Assembly (NCBI RefSeq): GCF_022539665.2
Contig: NC_081334.1
Location: 7,720,424-7,784,423 of the forward strand
Direction: 5' to 3'
Origin: Daphnia carinata
Lineage: Eukaryota; Arthropoda; Branchiopoda; Diplostraca; Daphniidae
DNA: 64,000 nt
Numbering within the stretch: the stretch's first letter is position 1; each line of letters opens with the position of its first letter. Made by a program: the position numbers and the translations under genes. The notes below the pieces were generated by a model. That model ran no database searches. It was not told where the DNA came from and was given only the letters and a program-made list of their open reading frames with translations. Of this stretch, positions 13,501-24,982 are shown piece after piece.

Positions 13501-16500
13501 TGTTGCCAATTCAGTTCCATTGGATCCACAATCGGACACGGATAGTTCCAGTTCCATTAGCAGCCAACAACCGCCAGCGAAACGAAGCAGCGGCGGTGGG
13601 AGTAGCGTCACTGCATCGCCAGTCCTTAGCGACGGCCGGCTAACGCCGCGCAGACAGTACACCAGCTACGTTCTCATCAAGGGTGGCAATAGCGGAAAGA
13701 CGAGCAGCGGAAGTAGCAGTGATCACGTGATTAGCGACGATGAGAGCGGCGTGACCGTCACTCTTCCCAGAGAGCCCGTAACGGCGGCGTGTGTCGTCGA
13801 GGTCCCAGCGCCGTCGCCTACGGTAGTTGATTGGACGGCCGGAGAAGGAGGCGGAAGCGATTCGGAAACGAACGAAGAGTCAGGCTCGTGTGTCACGATA
13901 TCTGGCAATGGCGTCCTGACAGATCACGATTTGGCTACCAGCGACGAAGACGATATGAACAGCGAAACGAATGGCATGTCGTCGAAATTAGCCAAGTATT
14001 TTACGTATGAACTGGAATCGACCGCTGGCTACACGGCCGATAATTCTGCCCGCAAACAACCGGTCGTTCACCGCAATCCAATTGAAATGCGATCTCCTTC
14101 TTCGCCCGATCCTTACAGCGGCCTTAACGAACGAGAAGAACTGGATGAAGAAGAAGAAGAGGTCAGCCTCACATCCATAGAAGATCAAGATGCGTCTCAG
14201 GTAAAAATTCATTAGTTCTTGCCACCTGATTTACTTTCTAGAACTACTATTTATTCTAGAACTCTTGTATTATTTAGTTAGTTTCTCGGTTACGTTTTAT
14301 TAGGAGTTTTAAAACTGGGTTTGAGAAGGCTCCCATTTCGAAGAATATTTTTTTTAAATCCTAATCAATTGAGAATAGATTAGGATGTTTGACCGGCGAT
14401 TACAGTCGATTTTTGACTAATTTTTCGCAAACGATTAGAATCGATCAAATCGTTAACAAAAATTAGTCAAACTCTTAATATTCCTTATTCCTTATCGTAG
14501 TAATTGATTGCGAGACAGTAGGATTCTTCAGGCAATCAATAAGCCATGGGGAAGTGTTGGTGGATTCTTGTGATCACTCGCTGACTAATGTGCCTGAACA
14601 TGGGCTGATTGCCTTGGAAATTATTGACCGTTCCACAGGAGTTGAGACTTGGAACAGGAATTACAGGATTCAATTCATTATTAGCTTGATCTTGTTTGTT
14701 TACTTGAAAGTTTCTACCTAAGCTTTCTCGAGTAGTAGTGCCACGAACACGAATAGTGTTATCGCGACAACAAAGGACATGTGAAGAAATTGCTTAATCT
14801 TTGCTAACGATTTAATCGATTTACAATTGAATATGAAACTTTATTTTATTTTATTTTATTTTATATTATAATAATCGTTAAGAAAAATTAATGATTATAA
14901 TCGTTGGTCAAATATCCTAATCGATTCTTCAGGAAAGTAAACATAGTTGATGGAGTTTCAGTATGAGGGATATTCCATATAAAAAAAATTGCATGCATCG
15001 TCAGTTCGTTTTTGAATATCCTATTTGAATTAGGCTGTTTTCAAAAATGATAGCATAAGTAATTCTTTTAAGTATTCAAGTCGGTCAATCAGGTGGCAAT
15101 AACTAATGTTTTACTACAGTCTCACAGCATGGAACAAGAAACGCTTCACTACGAGTCTGATCCGTCCGACTCTCGTTTGGATTCCATCAACGACGACGGA
15201 GAGTCGCTCTACTCCGAATCCGGCGCCTCCTCCAGCGACGAAGTCTACATGGACCAGGAAGAGGAGTTGAGAGGTTACAATCAAAGAGCCATCGACTTCA
15301 CTTTGCACACGATCCTGGAGGAGAGCTGCGAGGAGAGCGACGGCGGAGGAGAGAGGAGGTCTCGAATGGGCGGAGACCGTCGCAGCAAAGAGCCGTCGGA
15401 ACTGGAAAAGTATTTCACTCAGGGTCTCGGCTCCAACTCGAACGCTGGTGCCCACGATCAGGATGGCACCGGCCCCAAAAGGAGAACGAGTTTCGCCAAC
15501 GAAGAGAGCGAATACAGCGACACGTTCTCCGAGACGTCCAGTTCCATCTACTCGGAAGGCAGAAGCGGTGGCGAAGAAGAAGATGAAACCGATCCGGTTG
15601 AACTGGCGTCATCGCGCCTCGAAAAATATTTCCGCACCAATTTTCTCGGCCTGGAAGGTGCCGGTGGTCACGGCAACAGGTCAGAAATGTTGGGCCAGCC
15701 CGGAAACAACACCTCGTCAGATGGAAGCGAAAGCGTTGGCAGTGACAGCGAAGGGCATCCGAGCCCGGAGCAGCAACGCCGCAAGAAGGTGATGAAGACG
15801 CGCGGCCTACGAGGCCATCAGATGCAAGCCGCAGATTGGAGCCGATCGAGTCTTGTTGGCAGCGACCTCGATGACGGTGGCCAGTCCGACAGTCTCTCCA
15901 CAGATCCCGATTCTCTGCCGCTGGACAGCCTTCACGATCATTCGCTGTCCTCGTCTCCATCCGGAGATGATGTCGACGACGACGATGAGGAAGAAGAGGA
16001 GATTGTCATGGAGAAGACGGACGGCCAGTTTGACACCATCAAGCGGCGTAAGAAGAAGCGGAGCGCCGGCGACGCTAATCAGCAGGCCGTGGAGAAGCAG
16101 ATGGCCATCATAGAGGATCAGGCATCTTTGCAGCAGGTGAACAATTGATTTTTAGCACGCATCGATGAGACGGACAGATTCATTACTCTACTCTTTGACT
16201 GGATAGGCTAACGTTACCGCTGACGATATGGAAAAGACCCTGGAAACTGTCAATGACCAAACGAAGAATCCGCAAGAGCCTCCACCGGCGGCTGTCGTTG
16301 CCGATGAGATTCAAACTGCCGCCGTTGCTGTCGCTGCCGCACCCGCTTCCGCCGGCGGTTTGGACCCTAATTGCCCGCGCAAGTATCAGAGCCGCGATAG
16401 CGGATTTGTCGGCAGCTGCGACGACCTGCTCAACGACTCGCAGAAGGGCATCCGCCAGCGGCTGTCGTCCGAGTCGGGCGGCAGCTCGGACGGAGCTACC

Positions 16501-19297
16501 GACGAAAAAACGAAAAAATCCGCCGCTGCATTGGCACCTTCCGCCGACAACGATTTCGCCGGATCGAACACAACGTTGGTTAACAAACCAGACGAGAGCG
16601 ATTCGAAATCGGGTAAAAGCGTGGGAAGTAGCGGCTCTTCTGGCGACCACGGCGGATCACTGACGTCCACCTCGCAGTCGTCCAAGAGCGGCAAACTCAG
16701 CCGGAAGGACAGTTTCAACAACTGGAGCTCGGACGAGGAGACGAACCTCATGATGAACAAGATGCGAGCCTTTTTCCGCAACATGGTCTCTGGCGGAGGA
16801 GACGGCGGAGGGGAGAAGGTCAAGCCGCCTCAGTTGGTCGTTTTCGAAACCGAGTTGACCCGCCTCATGAAATCCGTGCCGGGCATCAACGACCAGCAAG
16901 TCAAGGAGATTGTCGAGTACCTGAGTAGCGAGGACACGTGGAGTGACAGCTACGACTCTTCCGACTACACGAGCAGCGACCTGGAAGCGGCCGGAGCCGT
17001 CCTGGACCAATCGACCTTATTGCCTGAGCTCTTGGGCGCCGACAGGTCGGATCTCCAACAACAGATCTCGGCCAGCTGTCAGGAAATCATCGAGAAATTC
17101 GATCTCGACCGGAGCCCCGACGGATCGCATTTGCAAATCGACGCCGTCGGCTCCGCTCCGTGGCTTCATATGGGCCAAGTTGACGACGCGAGCAACTCTC
17201 TTAACAAAGAAACCGCCTTCGTTTACCAACGACTTGTCAATTCTCTGATGCGTTTGAACAGTGGACCAAAGCAGCCGGCCACTAGCACAACAGCGTCATC
17301 AGTGGCACCTGCCACAGCTGGACCGAGCTCGGAGGAGGCTTCCACTAGCCAACAACAGCCGCATCAAAACTCGCCGCCCATGATCGCAAAAGTCTTGCAT
17401 CACATTGGTAACCGTCTCGTGGCATTAATGCACGAAGTCTCAGCCAGTAGCCCGGACACGACTTCGCATTCCGGCAGCCTGGACGAAGATGCACAATCCG
17501 CCAGCCGTTTGAAAGAACTCCGATTGGCTGCTCACTTTGAACCGGTGACCTCCAGTCCACGTTTGCCAAAGGTAAGCCACATAGACCTAGTTTCACACGT
17601 ATTCGATTTGACAATCGAATGTTTCTTTGATTTTTCTTTTCCAGGTCGGCCGTTTGTACGTCAGCAACAAAGACCATCACAGTTGCGATGATAAACGATC
17701 GCTATCGACCAGCATCGACTCTGAAGACACTCCAACCGACACGGAACAGTCGCCCGACTCGTCGGACGACAGCCGGAATCGCAAGAAGAACGGCGACGCT
17801 TCCAACAGCAACATCAAATACGGATTCGAGAGCTTGCACACTTATGAGAAACGGATGTCCTCCTCGTTGCCTCCTCAATTGGTAGCCATTGAGCAACAAC
17901 AACAGCAGCAGCAACAACAACCCCGTAGTAGCAGCAGCAGCCTCCGTGGAGATGGATTCGCTTCTCTTCCGGAGGAGATCAGCCGCAGCAGTGGCAGTTT
18001 CATTAGCGGCGGCTCTCGCAGCCTCAAAGCCCGTCTCGCCGAACGTGCCCGAACACTCGAGGCCGAACGGAGACGGATGGCCGAGGAGCAGCAGCAGCAA
18101 CAACAGCAGCAGTTGCAAGAAATGAGCGTTTCCGCCGCGGCCGCTGCCGCCGTTTCCGTCGAAGAAGACCCCGCCGACGAGGATCGTTTCTACAAGAAAG
18201 CTCGCAAACTTCCACGCTTTTCCCTATTCGCCCGGACGTCGCGAGAGAGCGCCAACAGAGAGGCTCTCCAGTCGTCCAGCAGCGGCGTCTCGGACATTGC
18301 CGAAGAGAAGGAAGACGAGTTTTCCGGCTGGCGTAGCAGTTTCGAGTCGGCCATCGCGGCCGATTCGCGGACCAAACTCTCTTTGGAAGCCAAAAGGTAC
18401 GTTCACATTGAAATGCTTCATTTTTCTTTGGCTTTTCATCTGTAAAACTTTGTTGTTGTTTTTGTTTACACAGGCGGAGTGCTGGATCGGCGTCATCGAG
18501 CGAGCTGTTTGCAAGCACGGGCGAGTTGCTAGACCGAGATTCTTCACGCGGATTGCGTGTCCGCGGTGCTTCAGCCGGCCACTCGTCCAAGTTCTCGCTT
18601 CCGAACCTTCTCGAGAGAGACGCGGTGCGGATGGCCAGAGAGCGCGACAGAGAGCGATCGGCCAGCAGCGACGTTTTGCTCTCGACTTCACCAGCAGCCA
18701 GCAGCGCCATGCTCTCCAGCGTTGCCGATCAACAGAGCGGAGACGGCGAAGATGAGGATGGCGGATGGGATCGTTTGGTCATCACCCGTCTCTCTTCCAA
18801 GCGCCGTTCCAGCGTGCCGGACACAAGAGAAGAACGGGGAAGCGCCGAGGCGTCCGAGCCGCGGTCCACGACTCTGCCGCGCAGCGCCACCGCTTTGAGC
18901 GCCGTGGAGAACGAACTCGACTTGGGGTCGAGCTCGTCGCCCTCCATTTCTGCCTCGACGGCCGGCGTCAAGAAATCCCTTTCGCTCTTGCTGAGTCACA
19001 CGGCCAGCAATTCCGCATCGGAGACGAGCCTCAACACGTCAAACGATGCCACACCAGTCCGTTCGGCCCGTTACAGGCCTCCTGGATTCCGAAGCCACAC
19101 TACAGCTTCACCGCATAACCACCAAGTGGAAACGATCCCCAAAACTCCTCAGCGCAGTAGTACACCTCAACGTGCTCCATCTGCCCCCAGGCTGGGTGCC
19201 GAATCTGTCACCCCGCGTTCGTCAGGATCGGCGGCCTCCTTATCCAGTCGGCGGAACGTTCGTTCCATGCTAGCAGGTAAAATTTTTTGTGAAAATT

Positions 19298-19330
<33 letters not shown>

Positions 19331-21837
19331 CAAACGGAACAGCTGGTGCGCGTTTGTTTGCGGTTGCCAAAATGCGTTCGACAGATGTTCCACGCCGAAT
19401 TAACCACAGCGTCTTTTCCTTCATTCGAATTGAGAGATTTCGCAGCCGTGGGAATCACTGCTAAACTTTTCGACGCAATCTACTTGGTTCTCTAAGTTTA
19501 TTGATCAATCAAGGTGTTCTTTTCCCCCCCTGCAGAAATAACAATTTCCGCTCATGCGCTTCACGTCGCGTCTCACGTTATTCTGACCTCGCCGGCTTCC
19601 GTTTGTTGAATTTTAAACAATGGGATTGTGAAAGGGGAAAGGGGGGATTGACCAACATGACAAATAACACGAAACGAAAACTGTAGTTTACGCCCACCTC
19701 TTCCCCGGTTTAGATTCCGGCGTTTGACAAAATGGAAAAGAAACCACTGTGCGGTTTTTCTTTTGGGGGAGATTTGAAAGACCTGAATTTTCGTCCATTA
19801 CGACTTTGGCTTGGAAATTTGGTTTCCTGTACCATGAACGATAATAGCAAGCAGCTCAAACGAACAGAAACAAGGTTTCTTGAAATGGTGTTAGTTTTTG
19901 GGTGTCAGTCGTACACAAATGACTTACAAGACGTTCATTCAAGAGTCTCCGGAGTCGTCTCGTCGTACGTGGAAAGATTTATTTTACAAATATTGTTGCT
20001 GCTGTTGCGCACGTAACAGCAAGGTCAATGATTGCGAGGCTGTTGCTTTTCGGATGAGATCCCCCCCAAAAAACGTTTCGCAAACGGAAGAAATAGGGCA
20101 ATCGTCACACGAAAACAAGCGCCGTCATGGGGGTTATTATAAGTATTGGTGTTTGGTTTATTTTGAACTATTTATTTAATGGCACATACATCTTTCTATC
20201 GTTTTTCGTAGATGAGAGGAGAGAACCATACTCGTCGAGTCCTTCCTTTGTCCGGGAGGGTCTACGTACGAGCGTAGCCAGCAGCGCGGCCAGCGGCGAG
20301 TCCTTCTCCAGTGTATCAGCCTCTGATACGCTGGACGATAGCGAATTATCCGTCACGACAGTCAACAATAAAGCCCGCAGCGCTTCTCTTTCCGCACTTG
20401 GCGTAAGTATCGACGTGATTATTAATTGCTCCTTCGTAGATGGCAGCCAAAGAATGATCAACATATCCTGAATTGTTTGCTTCATTTTTTTTTTTTTAGA
20501 CTCGCAGCGATTCTATGGCCAGCGTCTACTCGGCTGCAGGTGAGGCCCGTTACGGTACAGTGGCCGTCCGTGGAGAAATCCAATTTGGCTTGCATTACAA
20601 TTACCGCCAGACTGCCCTAGAAGTTTTCGTGAAACAGTGCAAAGACCTGGCCCCTGTAGACACTAAGCGAAATCGATCAGATCCGTATGATAAATGCTCA
20701 AGTATTCGTACTATTCGTTTTCTTAATTCATGTTTGTCTAACTCCAACAGGTATGCTAAAGTCTATTTGTTACCTGATCGCTCCAAGAGCGGCAAAAGAA
20801 AGACCAAAGTCAAGAAACACACTCTATCACCGATGTTTGAAGAAAATTTGAAGGTAAGATTTTCTTTTTAAAAAAACGTACTTTGAAAACATTTTAATAA
20901 CGTCCATGTCTATTTGTCCTTAGTTTACAACATCGCTTTCCGATTTGGAAAATCGAACACTGTGGCTTACCGTTTGGCATAGTGATATGTTTGGTCGTAA
21001 TGATTTCCTCGGTGAAGTCACCTTACCACTCGCAGGGCGAATCTTTGACGACCCGACACCACATTGGTATCAACTCCAAGAACGGGTAATAATCAGATTT
21101 AATAGAAAATCTACCGTTATTTCATTGAAAATCATCCACAATGTATTGCGTTTTATTACAGTCTGAAATGATTGAGGATCCCGGAGTGATGCCGCTTTAC
21201 CGCGGCGATATGATTGTTGCGCTCAAATACATCCCGGGTGAATCCTCACCGACCAAAAGAACAAAGAAATCAAAAGGAGCTCTACATGTAATAATTAAAG
21301 AGGCCAAAGGCCTTATCCCTGCTAGACCCAACGGAAACATTGATGCTTTATGCAAAGGGTAGGAAACCTACAGCGCAATGGGTACACGGAAAACGCTATA
21401 TCCAAGTATTATTCTTATAGGACACTTCTGCCCGAGAAGGGTAAAACCACGAAACACAAGACCAGCATTTGTCGTAGGACATCGAATCCTGTTTGGAACT
21501 GCACCTTCATTTTTGACGACATCACTCATCAAGAATTGAAAGAGCGCGCTCTAGAATTGGACATTTGGAATCACGACCGGTTGGCTACTAAAGAGTTTCT
21601 TGGTGGTCTCCGACTCAACCTTGGCACTGGTGCGAAATTCTATAATATTTTTTCCCTGCCGCCTTTTGTTTATAATGTTGCACTGTTTCAGGTTTGTTCC
21701 AAGGAAAACCAGTGGAGTGGATGGATGCCAGCGGCAAAGAACTAACGCTCTGGCAAAGTGTCGTTGAACGTGCCGGATTGTGGGTAGAGGGTTCCGTGCC
21801 CTTGCGCACAGCGATGGAACGTCCATCTGGCGAGTAG
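3304..21837 (+). CDS. btsz: Bitesize / synaptotagmin-like protein (Slp), 5'-partial giant gene
   Basis: Synaptotagmin-like Rab effector; in flies bitesize acts at the apical membrane with moesin and actin and in membrane traffic. My model has 15 exons: 3304-3588, 6367-6500, 7233-8933, 10071-14200, 15120-16136, 16207-17571, 17645-18396, 18474-19276, 20212-20402, 20500-20684, 20751-20853, 20924-21085, 21162-21358, 21421-21629, 21692-21837. All phases agree, giving about 3,792 residues. The first exon enters in phase 2 mid-SHD1 (RLKTELQFLRKKGAL), so the N-terminus lies upstream. It is followed by a FYVE-like zinc finger with four CxxC pairs and by SHD2 (ATGEWM). The middle is low-complexity: polyQ, His, Pro, Ser and acidic stretches. 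C2A lies at about 20.5-21.1 kb and C2B at 21.2-21.8 kb. C2A loop 3 reads WHSDMFGRND, with His for one usual Asp. C2B has DIWNHDRLATKEF with Asn and Glu substitutions, so calcium binding there is doubtful. The acceptor at 10071 is weak. Confidence 0.92.
3589..6366 (+). other. Large bitesize intron with dense A/T homopolymers
   Basis: The donor GTGAGT follows 3588 and the acceptor AAAGCAG ends at 6366, joining phase 2 to phase 2. Between them I see no exon. Poly-A/T tracts of 15-27 bases recur near 3929-3947, 4127-4144, 5372-5396, 5417-5430, 5492-5511 and 5668-5683. Open frames here are lysine- or phenylalanine-rich readings of those tracts. Confidence 0.7.
7484..7534 (+). repeat. CAG/CAA repeat encoding 17 glutamines in bitesize
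   Basis: Seventeen consecutive CAA/CAG codons lie in frame inside the third visible exon. The first third mixes CAA and CAG and the last part is pure CAG, the part most likely to vary in length. The complementary open frames reading poly-Leu and poly-Cys are shadows of this tract. Confidence 0.95.
8934..10070 (+). other. Bitesize intron between the two longest linker exons
   Basis: The donor CAAG|GTAAAA is at 8933/8934 and the acceptor ATCAAAG is at 10070. Phase 1 is preserved. The acceptor has a poor pyrimidine tract, so its exact position is less certain than the others. The intron holds poly-T tracts near 9363-9393, a short ACT triplet run near 9627-9650 and a poly-A near 9767-9786. Confidence 0.6.
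14201..15119 (+). other. Bitesize intron hosting an inverted-repeat element
   Basis: A phase-0 intron lies between CAG|GTAAAA (14200/14201) and TTTTACTACAG (ending 15119). It contains no exon; most of its length is the inverted-repeat element described at 14378-14922, plus a TTTTA microsatellite near 14841-14863. Confidence 0.75.
14378..14922. mobile_element. MITE-like non-autonomous element with imperfect terminal inverted repeats
   Basis: The left arm at 14378-14407 and the reverse complement of 14893-14922 agree at 25 of 30 positions by eye, and all five differences are transitions. Both begin GATTAGGAT. A second, inner pair of arms (about 14433-14470 against 14790-14822) is also inverted, built around AATCGAT and AAATCGTTA. 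There is no open reading frame inside. GATTCTTCAGG occurs near 14522 and again near 14922. I cannot see a clear target-site duplication, so the exact ends and superfamily are open. Confidence 0.55.
19277..20211 (+). other. Bitesize intron with 30+ base poly-T tract
   Basis: The donor GCAG|GTAAAA is at 19276/19277 and the acceptor TTTTCGTAG is at 20211. Phase 1 is kept. A poly-T tract of about 30 bases sits at 19299-19330, just inside the donor. Open frames here are not conserved-looking, and reading through the donor only adds a short phenylalanine-rich tail. Confidence 0.7.
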
Positions 21838-22539
21838 AAACACTACGGGTACATCGAAGAAACAAGACATTTTCAAACGCATTAAGGTGTCACTCAAATC
21901 CCGTGGCTTATGCCTAAAACAAGTGGACACAACAAAATTGGGCTTTAGAAGAAACGACCATTGAATATTCCCCGTGCGAAACATTCCATTCGCAAATAAT
22001 AGTGAAAAAAGACAATATTGCATTCCGCATCCATTATTCCAAAGCCTTATCAAGAAAAACAGTCTTAGCGTTCGTCACGGTTAACGAAAAATAAGTGAAT
22101 TAGCAATGCAACGTCGCGAGCTGTTTTACATTACAGCCTACTCTTGTTGTACATAAAGAGGCGAACATTTGGTCGTGCCATTTGCAATATTACCAACTTC
22201 CATCCGTTTTTGTTCTGACATTTACACTTATACTTCCTAATGGAGAAATCTCCCTTCTAACTGATGTTTCCGCCTCTTCAGCTCTTCCCCTACCCTCAAC
22301 TTAACTAGAACGTGTGTGCCCTTTTTCCGACGTGCGCTCTGTGATGGTGATGAATATTGTTTTTTTCTCAGAATATATTTATGTAAATTTGTCCAGAGTT
22401 TATCGACCTCGGAGATCTTTATATTTTATTGATCTTGTTAAGAAAACAATAAGAATTTCAATGCAATGGAAGTCACTTTCTTCCCGTGGCATGAAACAGA
22501 CGGTTTAACGCAATGGCCAACGTGTACCTTTTCTTTTCT
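21838..22539. other. Convergent intergenic region, bitesize and DNAJC8 3' ends
   Basis: These 702 bases separate the bitesize stop (+) and the DNAJC8 stop (-). The AT-rich sequence fits two 3' UTRs facing each other. I see no additional gene. Confidence 0.6.
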
Positions 22540-23700
22540 TTAGCGTTGTTCCATCTTGTTTTTAGGGGGCTTGAAAAATCCTTTGGACGTTTTCGTCTTC
22601 TTATTTTGAAACTTTTGCCAACTACTTACGCGTCCTTCACGCGATTCTTCGAAATTCTTTTGCCATTCTTTGTCCACCTTGGCCTTCTCTTCTGCCTCTA
22701 TTTCTGTTTCTCTCTTGCGCTTTCGCTCCTCCATGTCACGCTGCTCCAGTTCTCTTCGCTTACGTTCCATGTCGGCGAAGAGTTTTATAGTCATCACATA
22801 GACGGCACGGCGATATCTAGGTAAGAATGAAAATGAAAATTAATTTAATAACAAAAATATTTATATAATATATGAAAATAATCATAAAGGGCATACTTGA
22901 GTGGGTCATCCTCCTCAACTCTTGTATCCTTTCCTTCTTTCTTCAACTTTTTTCTTTTTTCAGCAATCTTTTTTCATAATGAAGGAAAATTATTTTAGGT
23001 AAGAATTTGGATTTTTTTTTTTTTTGAAAAATTTTAAAGTTACCGCAAGATCAGTCATGCCTGTAGCCTCTGCAACAATCTCAAGACACCGTTTTCTGGT
23101 TTTCTCATTCTCTAAAATTTTCCAAGCTCGATTGATAACTAGAAAATCAGATACAGCCCATTATGTTTACATGTTAAGTGTGATTTTTGAGCTAACTTGA
23201 AAATACCTTCAAAGGCTTGTTGTGCACGTTCTGAATCGTCTGTGTTTTTATCAGGGTGGACCAATATTGACAACTGAAAGATTTCACATCAATATAACAC
23301 ATGCCATACAAGAGAATTTAAGTAGTGTAAAAACTTACTCTCTTATATTTCTTTTTAATCTCATCCACTGGAAGCTCATAATCGACCAGCAGTACTTCAT
23401 AAGGATTTAGATTAAAGTACGAGGAGCCAGCTCTTAGTAAACGGTCAATTTGCTGTTTTGATGTCAGAACAGAGTCGCGTTTTTCAATTTCTTTGACCTA
23501 AAATTAACGTAAATGTATTTTGTTGGTAAGGAATACCACTCATCATGGAAGGTGAACAGAAAACAAAAAGCTAGTAAAGGTAAACAGATAGCAAAATGAA
23601 TTTTCTTTCCTACCTCTGTGTAAAACTCCTGAAAGCAGTGTTCCACTTTACTGTGATCTAAATCACTATTCACATTGTTGGTCGAAGTTTCGCTCTCCAT
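22540..23700 (-). CDS. DNAJC8: DnaJ homolog subfamily C member 8 (SPF31-type J protein)
   Basis: Spliceosome-associated nuclear J-domain protein. Six exons on the minus strand: 23700-23614, 23497-23339, 23273-23207, 23138-23044, 22967-22897, 22816-22540. They join without a phase break into 251 residues (the human protein is about 253). The J domain spans exons 2-4: it reads LNPYEVLLVD, then the catalytic HPD loop in LVHPDKNTDDSERA, then RAWKILENEKTRKRC. A basic/acidic helical tail follows, with EKAKVDKEWQKNFEESR and RVSSW, ending in FFKPPKNKMEQR. This tail is characteristic of DNAJC8 and separates it from other short J proteins. It is divergent from the Ku70 gene, with 1.28 kb between start codons. 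Confidence 0.94.
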
Positions 23701-24982
23701 TCCAACTAACTAGAAGAAATTTTCAGGACAAGAATTACGTTAAATTAAGCAATGATGAAAGTTGTAATATAGGGGAACGTCAGAAGCCAATGCCAATCTG
23801 TTTGTAAATGCTCTAGTTGAAATTTACACAAATCAATCAAATCAATCTCGTTATTGTTTACTCTAAATCATATATATGTTTTACTATATCTGTGGCTATG
23901 ACAATATGGAAATGCGCTTTACAAAAAAAAAAAAATATCGGCCTTTTTTTTCTGTTTTACTTCTGTTTTACCGATCAGTGATCGGAGATGGCGATTGCAG
24001 TACGCTACAGCGTTCTGATCGGCGATCAGAACGCTAGCGCTAGAATTGCGTCAACTACTCGGTGTATTTCAAAACCGATTAACTTAATGAAAATATTGAA
24101 ATTTTCCCGGAATCAGCATTCACTTTTGGGCATATCCCGTAATATTCAACCAATCCCGATGAGTGCCGGTTTTTGCAGAAAAATTTTTTAAGCCCGACTA
24201 AATAAGTCCGACTTTTCTTATTCTTTGCACGATATTCGGTGTAATTCAAAAACGGCTAACAAGAAAAAACGTAACAAGAAAACGAGTGGCTTTTTCGGAA
24301 TCAGCGTTAAATTTTGATTATGCTTATGGATTTTGATTATGACTTTCATGGAATTCTAAGAGATATCGTTTTTGGCCGATTTTGACAAAAGTGGAAAGGC
24401 TATAGCCTTTCCACGTAAGTTCAAAAACTATAAAGACAATTGAGAAATGAACTTGATTTCCGTGATTGTTATTTAATTCTGAGTCGAAATCATGCATTTT
24501 ATGTAAAGTTTTAAATTTTGCAAAAAATGAAAAAGTGTGATGGGTGCAAAATTTGCGAAAAAATAGAGGAATTCTGCTCCAGATTTTTGATTTTTTTTTG
24601 CGTTTCTTCCACAATATTCAATACATAGAAAACTATAGATGATTTAGATTCAAAATTCAACGAGCATAAAATAACTCACTTTGTTTTCACGTGGGACCTC
24701 TACTTTTTTAGTAATTAAAATTAAAAAGACATTTGCGCCATAACTACTACGATTGCGTTTTATTCAAAAACGACGTAGCTAACGGAAAAATTAAATATTT
24801 CGGTTTAATATACAGATTAATTACAGATATTTTTAATTGCGCCAAAAATCTTATTCTAACCGTAAGATGTCACTGCTGTCTTTTGCTTATTTTCGTGTTT
24901 TGATCGACTGTTTGAACTTTACAGATACAATACTTATTGAAATCCTTTATGCTTTTGGTTGTGTGACGTGCAATTTGTCATA
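23701..24982. other. Divergent intergenic region between DNAJC8 and Ku70, with diverged repeats
   Basis: No gene is supported. It presumably holds both promoters. Three related stretches recur: near 24050-24085, 24230-24260 and 24750-24785, each with a core like TTCAAAA(A)CGRYTAAC. GGAATCAGCRTT also recurs near 24109 and 24298. This suggests an old, degenerate repeat family. A short perfect hairpin lies at 24009-24035. Confidence 0.5.
24009..24035. repeat. Perfect 13-bp inverted repeat with 1-bp centre
   Basis: AGCGTTCTGATCG and its exact reverse complement are separated by one base. It sits in the Ku70/DNAJC8 intergenic region, about 950 bp upstream of the Ku70 start. It could be the tip of a mobile-element remnant or a hairpin; function unknown. 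Confidence 0.75.

Noticed and set aside
10691-13908. Many minus-strand open frames of 60-120 codons across the 4.1-kb bitesize exon
   Set aside because: They are GC-rich shadows of one long coding exon with no domain, signal peptide or splice logic of their own.
24009-24035. tRNA or structured RNA gene at the hairpin
   Set aside because: A single perfect stem with a one-base centre cannot form a cloverleaf and there are no tRNA box A/B sequences.
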